DNA of 32,422 nucleotides. Source: Verrucomicrobiales bacterium (GTDB lineage Bacteria > Verrucomicrobiota > Verrucomicrobiia > Limisphaerales > F1-12-MAGs170). Made by a program: the position numbers and the translations under genes. Below the pieces are notes generated by a model that worked only from the letters and a program-made list of their open reading frames with translations, searched no databases and was not told where the DNA came from. How positions within the stretch are numbered: the first letter of the stretch is position 1; every line of letters begins with the position of its first letter. The stretch covers positions 1 through 32,422 of the forward strand of contig SXMN01000174.1 of the NCBI GenBank assembly GCA_005777315.1, in the 5' to 3' direction. Shown in pieces: positions 8,905 to 17,465 of this stretch.

Positions 8905-9738
8905 ATGAACATGCCACATCTTCCGACTCACTGGATTTCCAAGCAGTGCTCGGCCAGACCAGTCTCATCATCCACCCTGGCCAAACGAAGTTCTTCACTA
9001 CTGGTCGCGCTCCTGGTTCTCGCCGGTTCTGGGACGGTCCGTTCCGCAGAGCCGCATGCTTACCATGAGCTGCGAATCTACACCGTTACTTCCAACAAGA
9101 TGGTCGGCGTGCTGGAGCGTTTCCGCGACACGGTGGAACCGTTGCGGCGCAAACACGGCATCACGACAATCGGGTACTGGTCTGCTCCCGGCATCACGAA
9201 CGGCGGGACGTTTGCGTATCTGATGGCGGCGGGGAGCAAAGACGAGTTGCAGAAGCAGGAGAAGGAGTTCGGCGAGGACTCTCTCTTCAAGGAAGGCTAT
9301 GCGGCCTCGAACAAGAAACATGGGAAGACGGTGGACAAGATTGTCGTGCTGCCGCTTGTCGTGGACTCAACGGTGAAGTTTAATTTCGCGTCAACAAAAA
9401 CCACGCGCGCGTTCGACCTGCGCATTTACTCGGTCCTACCAGGCAAGCTCAACGCCTTCCGCAATCGCTGGCGCGAGTTTGCCGTGCCGATCTACGAGCG
9501 CCACGGCTTGCACAGCGCTGGCTGGTGGATCGCAGGAAACAAGGATGCGGACGGAAACGATCATTTCGTTTGCCTGCTGGCGGGCGACAGCATCGCATCG
9601 ATTCAGAAATCCATTGGCGAGTTTCACAAAGACACCGAGTGGATCCGCGTGGAAATGGAAACCGAAGCCAGCGGAAAACTCCGTTCCGGCGTCACCGCTT
9701 ACAAACTCACGCCAACAGATTTTTCACCTCTCAAATGA
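8905..9738 (+). CDS. Exported two-domain NIPSNAP family protein
   Basis: A 277-residue protein with two consecutive NIPSNAP ferredoxin-like (dimeric alpha/beta barrel) domains. The first starts at YHELRIYTVTSNKMVGVLERF and continues with HGITTIGYW; the second starts at FDLRIYSVLPGKLNAFRNRW and continues with HGLHSAGWW. The N-terminus has a basic region, a hydrophobic stretch (SSSLLVALLVLAGSG) and VRSAEP, a credible signal peptide cut near residue 49, so the protein is likely periplasmic. NIPSNAP proteins are common in Planctomycetota and Verrucomicrobiota, but a biochemical role is not established for the bacterial ones. I chose ATG 8905; ATG 8911 is equally possible, and the frame is open to a TTG at 8851. 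Not obviously in an operon. Confidence 0.88.
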   Translation: MNMPHLPTHWISKQCSARPVSSSTLAKRSSSLLVALLVLAGSGTVRSAEPHAYHELRIYTVTSNKMVGVLERFRDTVEPLRRKHGITTIGYWSAPGITNGGTFAYLMAAGSKDELQKQEKEFGEDSLFKEGYAASNKKHGKTVDKIVVLPLVVDSTVKFNFASTKTTRAFDLRIYSVLPGKLNAFRNRWREFAVPIYERHGLHSAGWWIAGNKDADGNDHFVCLLAGDSIASIQKSIGEFHKDTEWIRVEMETEASGKLRSGVTAYKLTPTDFSPLK

Positions 9739-10012
9739 CACGATCGGTGTGAGCTCGCAGAGCCGTAGGAGCTCCATGTTTGTTGAGACACAGCCCTACA
9801 AACCTCCAGCCGTGTCACGGACGGGCATTCATCAAACTCCGCCTGCCGAGGTCAATCCAGACAGAGCCTCCTCCTCGCGACGAAGCAGAACCGTATCTTG
9901 CGAAAGCCGTGTTAGTGGTTCCCACTGACGCCTTCGCAAGCGAGTTACCCAACGAAGTCTGAGGCTTCAAAAGAACCGGGGAGGATAGCTGTCTCGGAAG
10001 AATGAGAGACTT
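9739..10012. repeat. Intergenic region with hairpin, possible dispersed repeat
   Basis: These 274 bp separate the convergent NIPSNAP and FG-GAP genes. Near the NIPSNAP stop, GAGCTC (9751-9756) and GAGCTC (9769-9774) can pair around a 12-nt loop, and TTTGT/ACAAA flank the following 20 or so bases. The structure resembles small intergenic palindromic repeats, but I have no second copy in the window. No T-run and no coding frame. Confidence 0.3.
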
Positions 10013-13000
10013 TCAACGCTGTCCCGAATTTCGCAGCAGCTTTGTCTGCCCGTTGTTCTGTCCGATGACGAGATCCAACCAGCCATCTTCATCGAAATCC
10101 GCCGCCACCGCACCGCGCTGCTCGCCGTAGATCATCATCCCACTCTCCACGCCAGGCATCGCTGAGAAATTGCCGCGACCATCACCGCGCAATAGCAGCC
10201 CGCGTCCGGCATCCTGGCGTGCCATTTCAGGATTTGTCCCGAAAAAGTTTTGGCTCAAAACCAGATCCATCCTGCCATCGTGATCGAAGTCGCCGACACA
10301 GACTGCTTGCACCGGCGTCCACTGAGCCTCCGAGGGAAGCTCTCGAAGCTCAAATTTCCTGACGGCCTTGTCAGTCGGAGAGATTCTGTTCAACAGGATC
10401 ACCGAAGCGAATTGAGCCGCCTGAGCCACTCGCATCCGAGTCAGCCGTGCCCCAAGCAGCTTCTCCACTCCGGCTTGCGCGTATGCCTCATGCGTCGAGG
10501 CAATCTCCTGGATGAAGGGCATCGCATTCTTCGTGGGGCGGAACAACCGGTCGGGCACGTACTGCCTGGAAGCGTAGTCAAAATGGGCTTCGACCAAATC
10601 CAATGTTCCGGCCGCATCTTCAGCACCATAATAAAGCCGCCTTGGTTGCCCGGCATCCGGACGATACCGCGAGTTGAGCCCCCAGTTGCCCACGATCAAG
10701 TCCGCCTTCCCGTCTCCGTTGAAATCACCTGCGGCCATGCAGCTCCACAATCCGGTCCACTCTGCCAGACCCCACTCGTCCGTCACTTCACGCAAAGCGC
10801 CGCGCTCGTTCAAGAACACACGAATTGGTCCCCATTCACATGCGAGCACGAGCTCGGGAAATCCATCTCCATTCAAATCACTCCAGCACGAGGCGTTCAC
10901 CAGGCCGATGTTTTGCAACACCATCGTATTGGTCTCGTCCACTTTCCACCCCCCTTCAAGCTGTTTGAAAATATATGATGGCCCAGCCTCGGGATATCTC
11001 CCGGGACGACAGCCTCCCGCAACGAAGAAATCCGGCAGCCCATCCCCGTTGTAATCGCCAGCCGCCATCGCGCCCACTCCAACATCATTGATCGGAAAGG
11101 TCGTCACCAGCACTCCGCGACGGGCATCAATCAACGACAGGATGGGGCCGGGAGCCGCCTTCCCGTCATAGTAAGAGTGTCCCACGACAATCCACGGACC
11201 GGCGTTGAGACCCTTGGCGTTTACGATCAAAACTCCGCTCTGCTCGCCAGACTTCGGCAGCCGGTCAGACGCGGCAACATTCCGGGCAAACTCGCCTTTG
11301 CCATCTCCGTGATAGATTCCAATCTCACTACCGCTTCCACCACTGATGACCAGATCCTGATGCTGATCTTCATTCAAATCCCCTACCGCGATGCGCGGCC
11401 CGGAATGTGCCAGCCTTCTTGGCAGGAGGGGTTGTCTGGCAAATTCATCGAAGAACTGATCCACATGCCGGTGATCGAGGCGGATGCTCCAATCCTCGAA
11501 CCTCATCGCCTTCGGAGTATCGTCAGGTTTTGGCGTTACACCAGCGGCTCCGGATTCAAACACTTCATAAATCGTATTGGGACGAATGGAATGAATCACG
11601 GATTGTTTTCCGCCACGCCAATGAACAAGGAGTCTGCCGGATGAGTTCTCTCCATCCGAGGCAAAGACTCGCGTCGGCTCGTCGCTCGACAAGTACCTGC
11701 CCCCAGCAACCATTTCTTGAGTCTGATGAAACCGTCCTCCTTCCAGTTCAATGCGAGCGCCTATGCCCCACCTGTTCCCACCCGTTCCTTTCAACCGAAC
11801 CTCGATGCGCGATCCAGAGGCATCATTGCGAAGCATGAAAGCTTCACCATTCAAATTGTTGGCGATCAGGTCGAGATCACCGTCGTTGTCGAGGTCCGCT
11901 GTCACCATGCCGTGTGAGACGGAAATCTGATCAACACCCCAGGCGTGGCTCGCATCTTCAAAACGAAGGCCGCCCAGGTTGCGAAAGGCGACATTAGGTT
12001 GCGCAAGCCGAGGAAACCTGGCCTTGGTCGCGATGAGTTCAGCCGGGCTCCAGTTCTTCCCGCGACGATCACGCTCGATGCCATCGCTTACATCCATGTT
12101 GTTCATCTCCCGCTCATGCCCGGTCGTGATGAGCAGGTCTTCGAACCCGTCAAGATCGACATCGAGAAACACCGGAGTCCAGGACCAGTCAGCCGCCTGC
12201 ACTCCGGCGAACCACGCCACTTCCGAGTAGGTGGAGTCACCGCGATTCTTGAAGAGCATGTTCTGGTGGGCAACCTGTGGACGGTTTTCAAAGACGCCGG
12301 GCAGATACGGCGCTGGAGGAAGGTAAACAACTCCGGTGTGCCGCAGTCGATGTGTGCGACCCATCATCTCTGCCACGAAGACATCGACAAAGCCATCCCG
12401 GTCCAGATCGGCGAAATCCACTCCCATGCTGAAGTGACTCGTGTGCCGGATGGCCAGCGGCGCAATGGGGCGGAATCTTCCTTTGCCATCATTGATCCAG
12501 ATTCGATCCGGCGAGGAAAAATCGTTGCATACATACAGGTCAGGAGCGCCGTCACCGTTGATGTCTCGAAACATCGCCGCCAGGCCCCAGTCATACAATG
12601 GCGCCTTTAACGACCTTCCATCCTGATCCAAAAATCTTCCTGATGACAGCGACTCAGGCGTGAAATGGCCTTTACCATCGTTGATGAACAGAACGTGCGC
12701 TTCACCATGCTCCTCGACGCGCCCTTGCGCATCGAGCGTGAACCGCCCTGTCAGGTCCGGCTCAGTCACCGGCCGTCCGTTCACGGTTTCCAACTCCATC
12801 ACGCCATCACGATTCTTTCCTCGAAACCGTGTGTTGGGCATGTCACGCAACGTCGAGGTGCGATAATTCACAACATATAAATCGAGGTCGCTGTCACCGT
12901 CGATATCCGCCAGCGCCAGCGACATACCCCCCTTGCTCTCATTGAGGACCGGCCCGATCGGTAAAAACTTTCCGAGCCCGTCATTGCCAAAAATGTGAGT

Positions 13001-13507
13001 TCCCTGCCCCACTGTATTGACGATGAGATCGAGATCGCTGTCACCATCGATATCGACCAACACGACTCCAGTACTCCACAAGCCATCGCACCGGACGCCC
13101 GCTCGGCCTGCGATCTCTTCGAACTTCCATCCCCCGAGATTCCGATACAACGCATTCGGCCCGTCGAGTCCGGCAAAGTACACATCGCACAGTCCATCTC
13201 CATCAACATCACCTGCGGCGACGCCTGAACCGTTCAGGTAAATCTGGTTAGTGAAATAGGTGCTCTCACGGATGATGTTGGTGAACGTCACGCCTGTCCC
13301 ACGGCTGGGCATGAGAGTAAATCCCGTTTTGCCGGCACCGACGGGCTGCACTGCCGCCCACCGGTAGCCGTTGGTAGATGTCCAATCGAGCGCTTGAACC
13401 TTGTCTCCTGACAACTCAATGCAAATGCAAAGCAGGGCTATCAAACCGAAAAACGTTCCCGTTACGTTCAGTGTTGCCTCGCGGCGGCGATTGCCTCCAA
13501 ACGGCAT
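10013..13507 (-). CDS. Large exported FG-GAP/VCBS propeller protein with one ASPIC/UnbV domain
   Basis: About 1164 residues. After a signal peptide (FFGLIALLCICIEL) come many FG-GAP/VCBS repeats with calcium-binding DxDxDGxxD loops, such as GDVDGDGLCDVYF, DIDGDSDLDLYVVNY, DINGDGAPDLYVCND and DLDNDGDLDLIANN, forming beta-propeller blades. An ASPIC/UnbV domain follows at about 570-650 (GIGARIELEGG, GGRYLSSDEP, VHWRGGKQSV...PNTIYEV). A second propeller half follows (DLNGDGFPELVLACEWG, DFNGDGKADLIVGNWG, DFDEDGWLDLVIGQNNG), ending at KLLRNSGQR. The family is called CRTAC1-like; bacterial members are exported and probably mediate adhesion or complex assembly. It is a tandem paralogue of the upstream gene but lacks its C-terminal ASPIC domain. 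The frame is open to an ATG at 13669, 2 bp after the upstream stop; I prefer 13507 because the signal peptide then lies at the N-terminus. Confidence 0.9.
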   Translation of the reverse strand: MPFGGNRRREATLNVTGTFFGLIALLCICIELSGDKVQALDWTSTNGYRWAAVQPVGAGKTGFTLMPSRGTGVTFTNIIRESTYFTNQIYLNGSGVAAGDVDGDGLCDVYFAGLDGPNALYRNLGGWKFEEIAGRAGVRCDGLWSTGVVLVDIDGDSDLDLIVNTVGQGTHIFGNDGLGKFLPIGPVLNESKGGMSLALADIDGDSDLDLYVVNYRTSTLRDMPNTRFRGKNRDGVMELETVNGRPVTEPDLTGRFTLDAQGRVEEHGEAHVLFINDGKGHFTPESLSSGRFLDQDGRSLKAPLYDWGLAAMFRDINGDGAPDLYVCNDFSSPDRIWINDGKGRFRPIAPLAIRHTSHFSMGVDFADLDRDGFVDVFVAEMMGRTHRLRHTGVVYLPPAPYLPGVFENRPQVAHQNMLFKNRGDSTYSEVAWFAGVQAADWSWTPVFLDVDLDGFEDLLITTGHEREMNNMDVSDGIERDRRGKNWSPAELIATKARFPRLAQPNVAFRNLGGLRFEDASHAWGVDQISVSHGMVTADLDNDGDLDLIANNLNGEAFMLRNDASGSRIEVRLKGTGGNRWGIGARIELEGGRFHQTQEMVAGGRYLSSDEPTRVFASDGENSSGRLLVHWRGGKQSVIHSIRPNTIYEVFESGAAGVTPKPDDTPKAMRFEDWSIRLDHRHVDQFFDEFARQPLLPRRLAHSGPRIAVGDLNEDQHQDLVISGGSGSEIGIYHGDGKGEFARNVAASDRLPKSGEQSGVLIVNAKGLNAGPWIVVGHSYYDGKAAPGPILSLIDARRGVLVTTFPINDVGVGAMAAGDYNGDGLPDFFVAGGCRPGRYPEAGPSYIFKQLEGGWKVDETNTMVLQNIGLVNASCWSDLNGDGFPELVLACEWGPIRVFLNERGALREVTDEWGLAEWTGLWSCMAAGDFNGDGKADLIVGNWGLNSRYRPDAGQPRRLYYGAEDAAGTLDLVEAHFDYASRQYVPDRLFRPTKNAMPFIQEIASTHEAYAQAGVEKLLGARLTRMRVAQAAQFASVILLNRISPTDKAVRKFELRELPSEAQWTPVQAVCVGDFDHDGRMDLVLSQNFFGTNPEMARQDAGRGLLLRGDGRGNFSAMPGVESGMMIYGEQRGAVAADFDEDGWLDLVIGQNNGQTKLLRNSGQR

Positions 13508-13671
13508 AAACCGACGGCTGGAAGGCGTTGGCACTCCTGAGTGTTGACGTGACGAGAGTCCAACTTTGATAACCTGGCGTACAGAGGAATTCAGGTAGAT
13601 CATCCTCATCGCTTCGACGCTAGTGGGCCTGAAAAGATGCCTGAACAAGGTTCCGAATTTAAGAGGCATCG
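13508..13671 (-). other. Spacer or alternative 5' coding extension between the two FG-GAP paralogues
   Basis: If translation of the downstream FG-GAP gene starts at the signal-peptide-proximal ATG, this 164-bp stretch is non-coding. It is open in the same frame (54 codons from 13669), but the encoded peptide resembles nothing I know and would bury the signal sequence. Neither start has a clear Shine-Dalgarno. Confidence 0.3.
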
Positions 13672-16600
13672 CTATTCTTGGGATGATCTCAACGCCACCG
13701 AATCAAGGACGCCGTTTCGTCCGAGGGTTACTTCAATCAGGTTCGCAGGCAAGACTGATGACACAATCTCGCCACCAGGCCATCGCGTCTGAATCATTCC
13801 TCCTTGAGCACGCATCGAGAACAGGAGAGTCAATCCATTCTGTGACCTGTAGCCCGAGCCCGCCAGCACTTCCTGCCATGGCCCCCAGTGATCACCTTCT
13901 CGAATTCGAACGGACGCACCAATTCCATGGGGATTTCCAGCCGGACCTTTCAGCCGCACCCGCAGTCCTCTCGTGCCAGTCAGATTGCGATACAACTTCG
14001 TTTCAGCACCATGCTGCGTCACCACCAGATCCATCCGGCCATCATGATCGAAGTCAGCGGCAGCCGCGCCGCGTTGTTCACCGTAGATGTGCAGGCCGCT
14101 TTCCGCTCCTGAAACCGGACGCAATCCACCACGTCCATCTCCTTTCAACAGCAACCCACGCCCCGCATCGTTCCTAGAACTGGTTGGCTGCACCGCAAAA
14201 AAGTTCTGGCTTAGGAATACATCTTGATGTCCGTCCCCGTCAAAATCCGACGCGACCACTGCAAATGCAGGCGAAAGCTGCGCTTCGACAGGCAACGGCA
14301 CCGCTTCAAATTGATCACCTCGATTGAAGAAGATCATCGACGCGAGCTCGTTTGCTTCCAATTTTCTTGTGGATGAAAAAAACGGTCCGAGAACCTGTGA
14401 AACAGAAGCCAAGGCATAAGAAGCGTAAGATTCAAACGGTGCCATGAGACTCGGCATGGCCTTCCGCAAGGCGTCAAGGTCACGCTCTGGAACGTCGCGC
14501 CCCAGCCGCAGATCGTCGGCGGCCTCAATGAGATCAAGCGTGCCATCCGAATCGAAGTCACCGTAAAATATCCGCCGTGGATGCTGATTTGACGCCCGGT
14601 ACTTGCTGTTCAACCCCCAATTCGAGGCTACAATGTCAGGACGCCCATCTTCATTCAAATCTACCGTCGTCACTCCGTTCCACCAACCTGTCCACTTGTT
14701 CAAGCCGAGGCGTTCCGTCGCTTCCGTAAGCCTGCCATGATCGTTCAGGAACACACGTATCGAACCCCACTCCACAGCAAGAATCAGATCAGGATAGCCA
14801 TCGCCGTTGAGATCGCTCGCCACAGCTCCATTGACGCAACCCACCGTCTCAAGCACCTGGCTGTTCATCTTATCCGTTTCCCAGCGGCCCAATCGTTGCC
14901 GCAAAACCACTGACGACGCTGCCACAGGATATCGTCCCGGAATCACACGACCTCCAACAAACAATTCGGTCGTCCCATCCGCATCGAGATCCGCCAGGGC
15001 AAGCGGTCCAGCCGATGCATCGAAGTCCTGAAGAGCGACCGCCTGAAGTCCGGTGGCAAGGTTCGTCTGCAAAACATCCCCTTCGGCGCCCGCTCCACTC
15101 CTGAAATTGGACTGCGACGTAATCAACATGCGATCCGAAGGGGAAACGCCACCAACCTGGTCGCCATTGAGCTTCTTTCCCGGTTCAGCCTTGAATGGGG
15201 CAAATCCGCGACCAGCATCGTTTCTCAGAATTGTCTCCTGGCCGCCTCGCCCCCCTCCAATCCAAAGATCTTCCCATCCGTCGCCATCCGCATCGAACCA
15301 AACGACACCTGGGCCAGACTGGCTGAGGCGGTTCGGAAGCAATGGCTGCAGGGAAAAATCATCAAATTCCGATGACGAATGCCGGTGCAAGAAGGAGCCG
15401 GTCACTTCGGATAACAGCGGTCTGGATTGCGAAGCCACAATGTCCGTACCTGCCACTGCCGTGCTCTCTGCGAGTTCATAGATCCGGTTTGGTTGCGCGT
15501 TGCTGACGACCGTCATGGCGCCCGAACGCCAGAGCACTTCGATTCGCGCTGCCTCATTCGTTGGCCAAGCGAAGACCCGAAGTGGCTCGTCAGAAGACAA
15601 ATATCGCCCGCCACAGACCAGTTCCTGGGATTGAACAAACCCTGCGGCATGCAGGCTCACTCGCGCACCGACACCAGTCGGGTTGCCAGCCAGACCGCGC
15701 AGCCGGACACCGACACGCGGACGTTGACTGTTGTTCCGATACACCCCTGCGGCTCCATTCAAATTGTTGACCACAACATCCAAATCACCGTCGTTGTCCA
15801 AATCACCCAGAGCCATCCCATGCGCAACGCCTTCATCGTTGAAACCCCAATGACGGCTTGCCTCCTCGAACTTCAACGCCCCTGTGTTACGAAACGCAAA
15901 CTTCGGCATGTTCAGACGAGGAAACATTAGAAGCTTCTTGGGAATGTCCTTTGTCCGCCACGGCCCCAACGCCTGAATCCTGGCCGCCGCATCAAGATCC
16001 TGTGTGTCAAACATGTGGCCTGTCGTGAACAGCAGATCCTCAAAGCCATCCAGATCCACATCCACAAATGCAGCGCACCAGGTCCATCCGGCAGCCTCGA
16101 TTCCCGCGTAGTGAGCGATCTCAGCATAAGTGCCATCCCCCCGATTCCAATGCAGCGTGTTCCGATCATATTGAGGTCGATCATCAAAGACGCCAGTGGT
16201 TGACCTATTCGGCTCCATCGCCGTGAACTGCGCCATGCGGCGCTCGCGCCGGACATCCAGCATGTCCGCGAGAAAGAAATCGTCGCGGCCATCCCGATCA
16301 ACATCGGCAAAATCCACACTCATCGAGAATGTGCTCGTGTTGCGCAATGCAAGCTTCGGCAGTGCCCGGAATGTCCCTTCCCCCGTGTTGATCCAGATTC
16401 GATCCGGAGAATGGAAGTCGTTGCACACATACAAATCGGGCAATCCATCCTGGTTGATGTCGCGAAACATCACCGACAACCCCCAATCACGCGGCACCTT
16501 GAGAAGGGGTTTCCCTTCCTCGTCCAGGAAGCCTCCCCCCGTCCAGGAAACGCGCACGAACCTGCCTCCACCCTCATTGATGTAAAAGGCGTCAGGCTCG

Positions 16601-17328
16601 CCGTGCTCGAGAACCTTTCCTTCAGGCGTCATCTCCATGCTATCTCGATCCTCGGGTCGGATTGAGCGCTTGCCGTTGATGTTGAGAAGGGCAAATCCAG
16701 TCGTACGAATCGTGGTAGTCCGGTAATTTGCGACGTAGAGGTCGAGATCCCCGTCACCATCAACATCCGCGATTGCTGTTGAAGTCGCGCCTCCTGATCG
16801 CAAAAGCCCGCTGTCGTGTTTCTCCGTAAACACTCCTTTGCTGTCGTTCAGAAACAGACGCGTTCCTGTCCCGATGCCGTTTACCAGTAAATCCAGGTCA
16901 TCGTCGCCATCCAAGTCTGCGAATGCGGCCCCGGTTGAGAATTGTCCGACACACTCCACACCCGCCCTCCCTGTGTCGTCCTCGAACCGCATCGCCCCCA
17001 GATTGCGATACAGTCGATTCCCACGCTCCAAACCACACAGGAAAATGTCCACGTTTCCATCTCCATCCACATCACTCAGCGCCACTCCGCTGCCGTTGAG
17101 TCGAATTTGATTCTCTGCGGCGGCGGATTCAGAGAGGACGTTGGTAAAGGACACTCCGGTTTGCTCGGGACGCAACAATGTGAAACCCGCTTTACCCTCC
17201 AAAGAAACCTGCGGTTGAACACTTCGGGATCTGCCTTGCAATATGTTTGTCCAGGGGTCCGCGCCAAGTTCACCGGTAGCCGCGAAAAGAATGAGCACCA
17301 CGGTCATCATTCGAAGTCCGCCTTTCAT
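13672..17328 (-). CDS. Large exported FG-GAP/VCBS propeller protein with two ASPIC/UnbV domains
   Basis: About 1218 residues. Signal peptide (MKGGLRMMTVVLILFAATGELGAD), then FG-GAP/VCBS calcium-loop repeats (SDVDGDGNVDIFLCG, DLDGDDDLDLLVNG, DVDGDGDLDLYVANY, DINQDGLPDLYVCND, DLDNDGDLDVVVNN). A first ASPIC/UnbV domain lies mid-protein (GVGARVSLHAAG, GGRYLSSDEP, VLWRSGAMTVV). A second propeller half follows (DLNGDGYPDLILAVEWG, DLNEDGRPDIVASNWG, DFDGDGHQDVFLSQNFF), then a second ASPIC/UnbV domain at the C-terminus (GIGASVRIREGDHW to RWPGGEIVSS). The matching order of motifs with the gene downstream shows tandem duplication. ATG 17328 is preferred because AGGAAAGG lies just upstream on the minus strand and the signal peptide is then N-terminal. 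The frame is open to 17469, where an ATG overlaps the previous stop, but that 141-bp stretch carries two perfect hairpins. Confidence 0.9.
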   Translation of the reverse strand: MKGGLRMMTVVLILFAATGELGADPWTNILQGRSRSVQPQVSLEGKAGFTLLRPEQTGVSFTNVLSESAAAENQIRLNGSGVALSDVDGDGNVDIFLCGLERGNRLYRNLGAMRFEDDTGRAGVECVGQFSTGAAFADLDGDDDLDLLVNGIGTGTRLFLNDSKGVFTEKHDSGLLRSGGATSTAIADVDGDGDLDLYVANYRTTTIRTTGFALLNINGKRSIRPEDRDSMEMTPEGKVLEHGEPDAFYINEGGGRFVRVSWTGGGFLDEEGKPLLKVPRDWGLSVMFRDINQDGLPDLYVCNDFHSPDRIWINTGEGTFRALPKLALRNTSTFSMSVDFADVDRDGRDDFFLADMLDVRRERRMAQFTAMEPNRSTTGVFDDRPQYDRNTLHWNRGDGTYAEIAHYAGIEAAGWTWCAAFVDVDLDGFEDLLFTTGHMFDTQDLDAAARIQALGPWRTKDIPKKLLMFPRLNMPKFAFRNTGALKFEEASRHWGFNDEGVAHGMALGDLDNDGDLDVVVNNLNGAAGVYRNNSQRPRVGVRLRGLAGNPTGVGARVSLHAAGFVQSQELVCGGRYLSSDEPLRVFAWPTNEAARIEVLWRSGAMTVVSNAQPNRIYELAESTAVAGTDIVASQSRPLLSEVTGSFLHRHSSSEFDDFSLQPLLPNRLSQSGPGVVWFDADGDGWEDLWIGGGRGGQETILRNDAGRGFAPFKAEPGKKLNGDQVGGVSPSDRMLITSQSNFRSGAGAEGDVLQTNLATGLQAVALQDFDASAGPLALADLDADGTTELFVGGRVIPGRYPVAASSVVLRQRLGRWETDKMNSQVLETVGCVNGAVASDLNGDGYPDLILAVEWGSIRVFLNDHGRLTEATERLGLNKWTGWWNGVTTVDLNEDGRPDIVASNWGLNSKYRASNQHPRRIFYGDFDSDGTLDLIEAADDLRLGRDVPERDLDALRKAMPSLMAPFESYASYALASVSQVLGPFFSSTRKLEANELASMIFFNRGDQFEAVPLPVEAQLSPAFAVVASDFDGDGHQDVFLSQNFFAVQPTSSRNDAGRGLLLKGDGRGGLRPVSGAESGLHIYGEQRGAAAADFDHDGRMDLVVTQHGAETKLYRNLTGTRGLRVRLKGPAGNPHGIGASVRIREGDHWGPWQEVLAGSGYRSQNGLTLLFSMRAQGGMIQTRWPGGEIVSSVLPANLIEVTLGRNGVLDSVALRSSQE

Positions 17329-17465
17329 CAACCTTTCCTGGGAAGGCCGGCATCCCTGCCGGCAAGTCATGGACTTCCAGCCACGTTCGCTGGAAAGGAC
17401 GTCGGCGGTCCAGGGTTCATGGCCTTTGTACACCCCTGGATGTTGAAGATGCTTTCTACCCACGT
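17329..17465 (-). repeat. Double-hairpin intergenic element
   Basis: Two adjacent perfect hairpins: GCCGGCA (17346-17352)/TGCCGGC (17357-17363) with a TCCC loop, and TTCCAGC (17375-17381)/GCTGGAA (17389-17395) with a 7-nt loop. They lie between the cytochrome-FG-GAP stop and the Shine-Dalgarno of the next gene. The arrangement looks like a small dispersed palindromic repeat of the kind frequent in Verrucomicrobiota genomes; no second copy is in this window. It could modulate relative expression within the operon. Confidence 0.5.
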
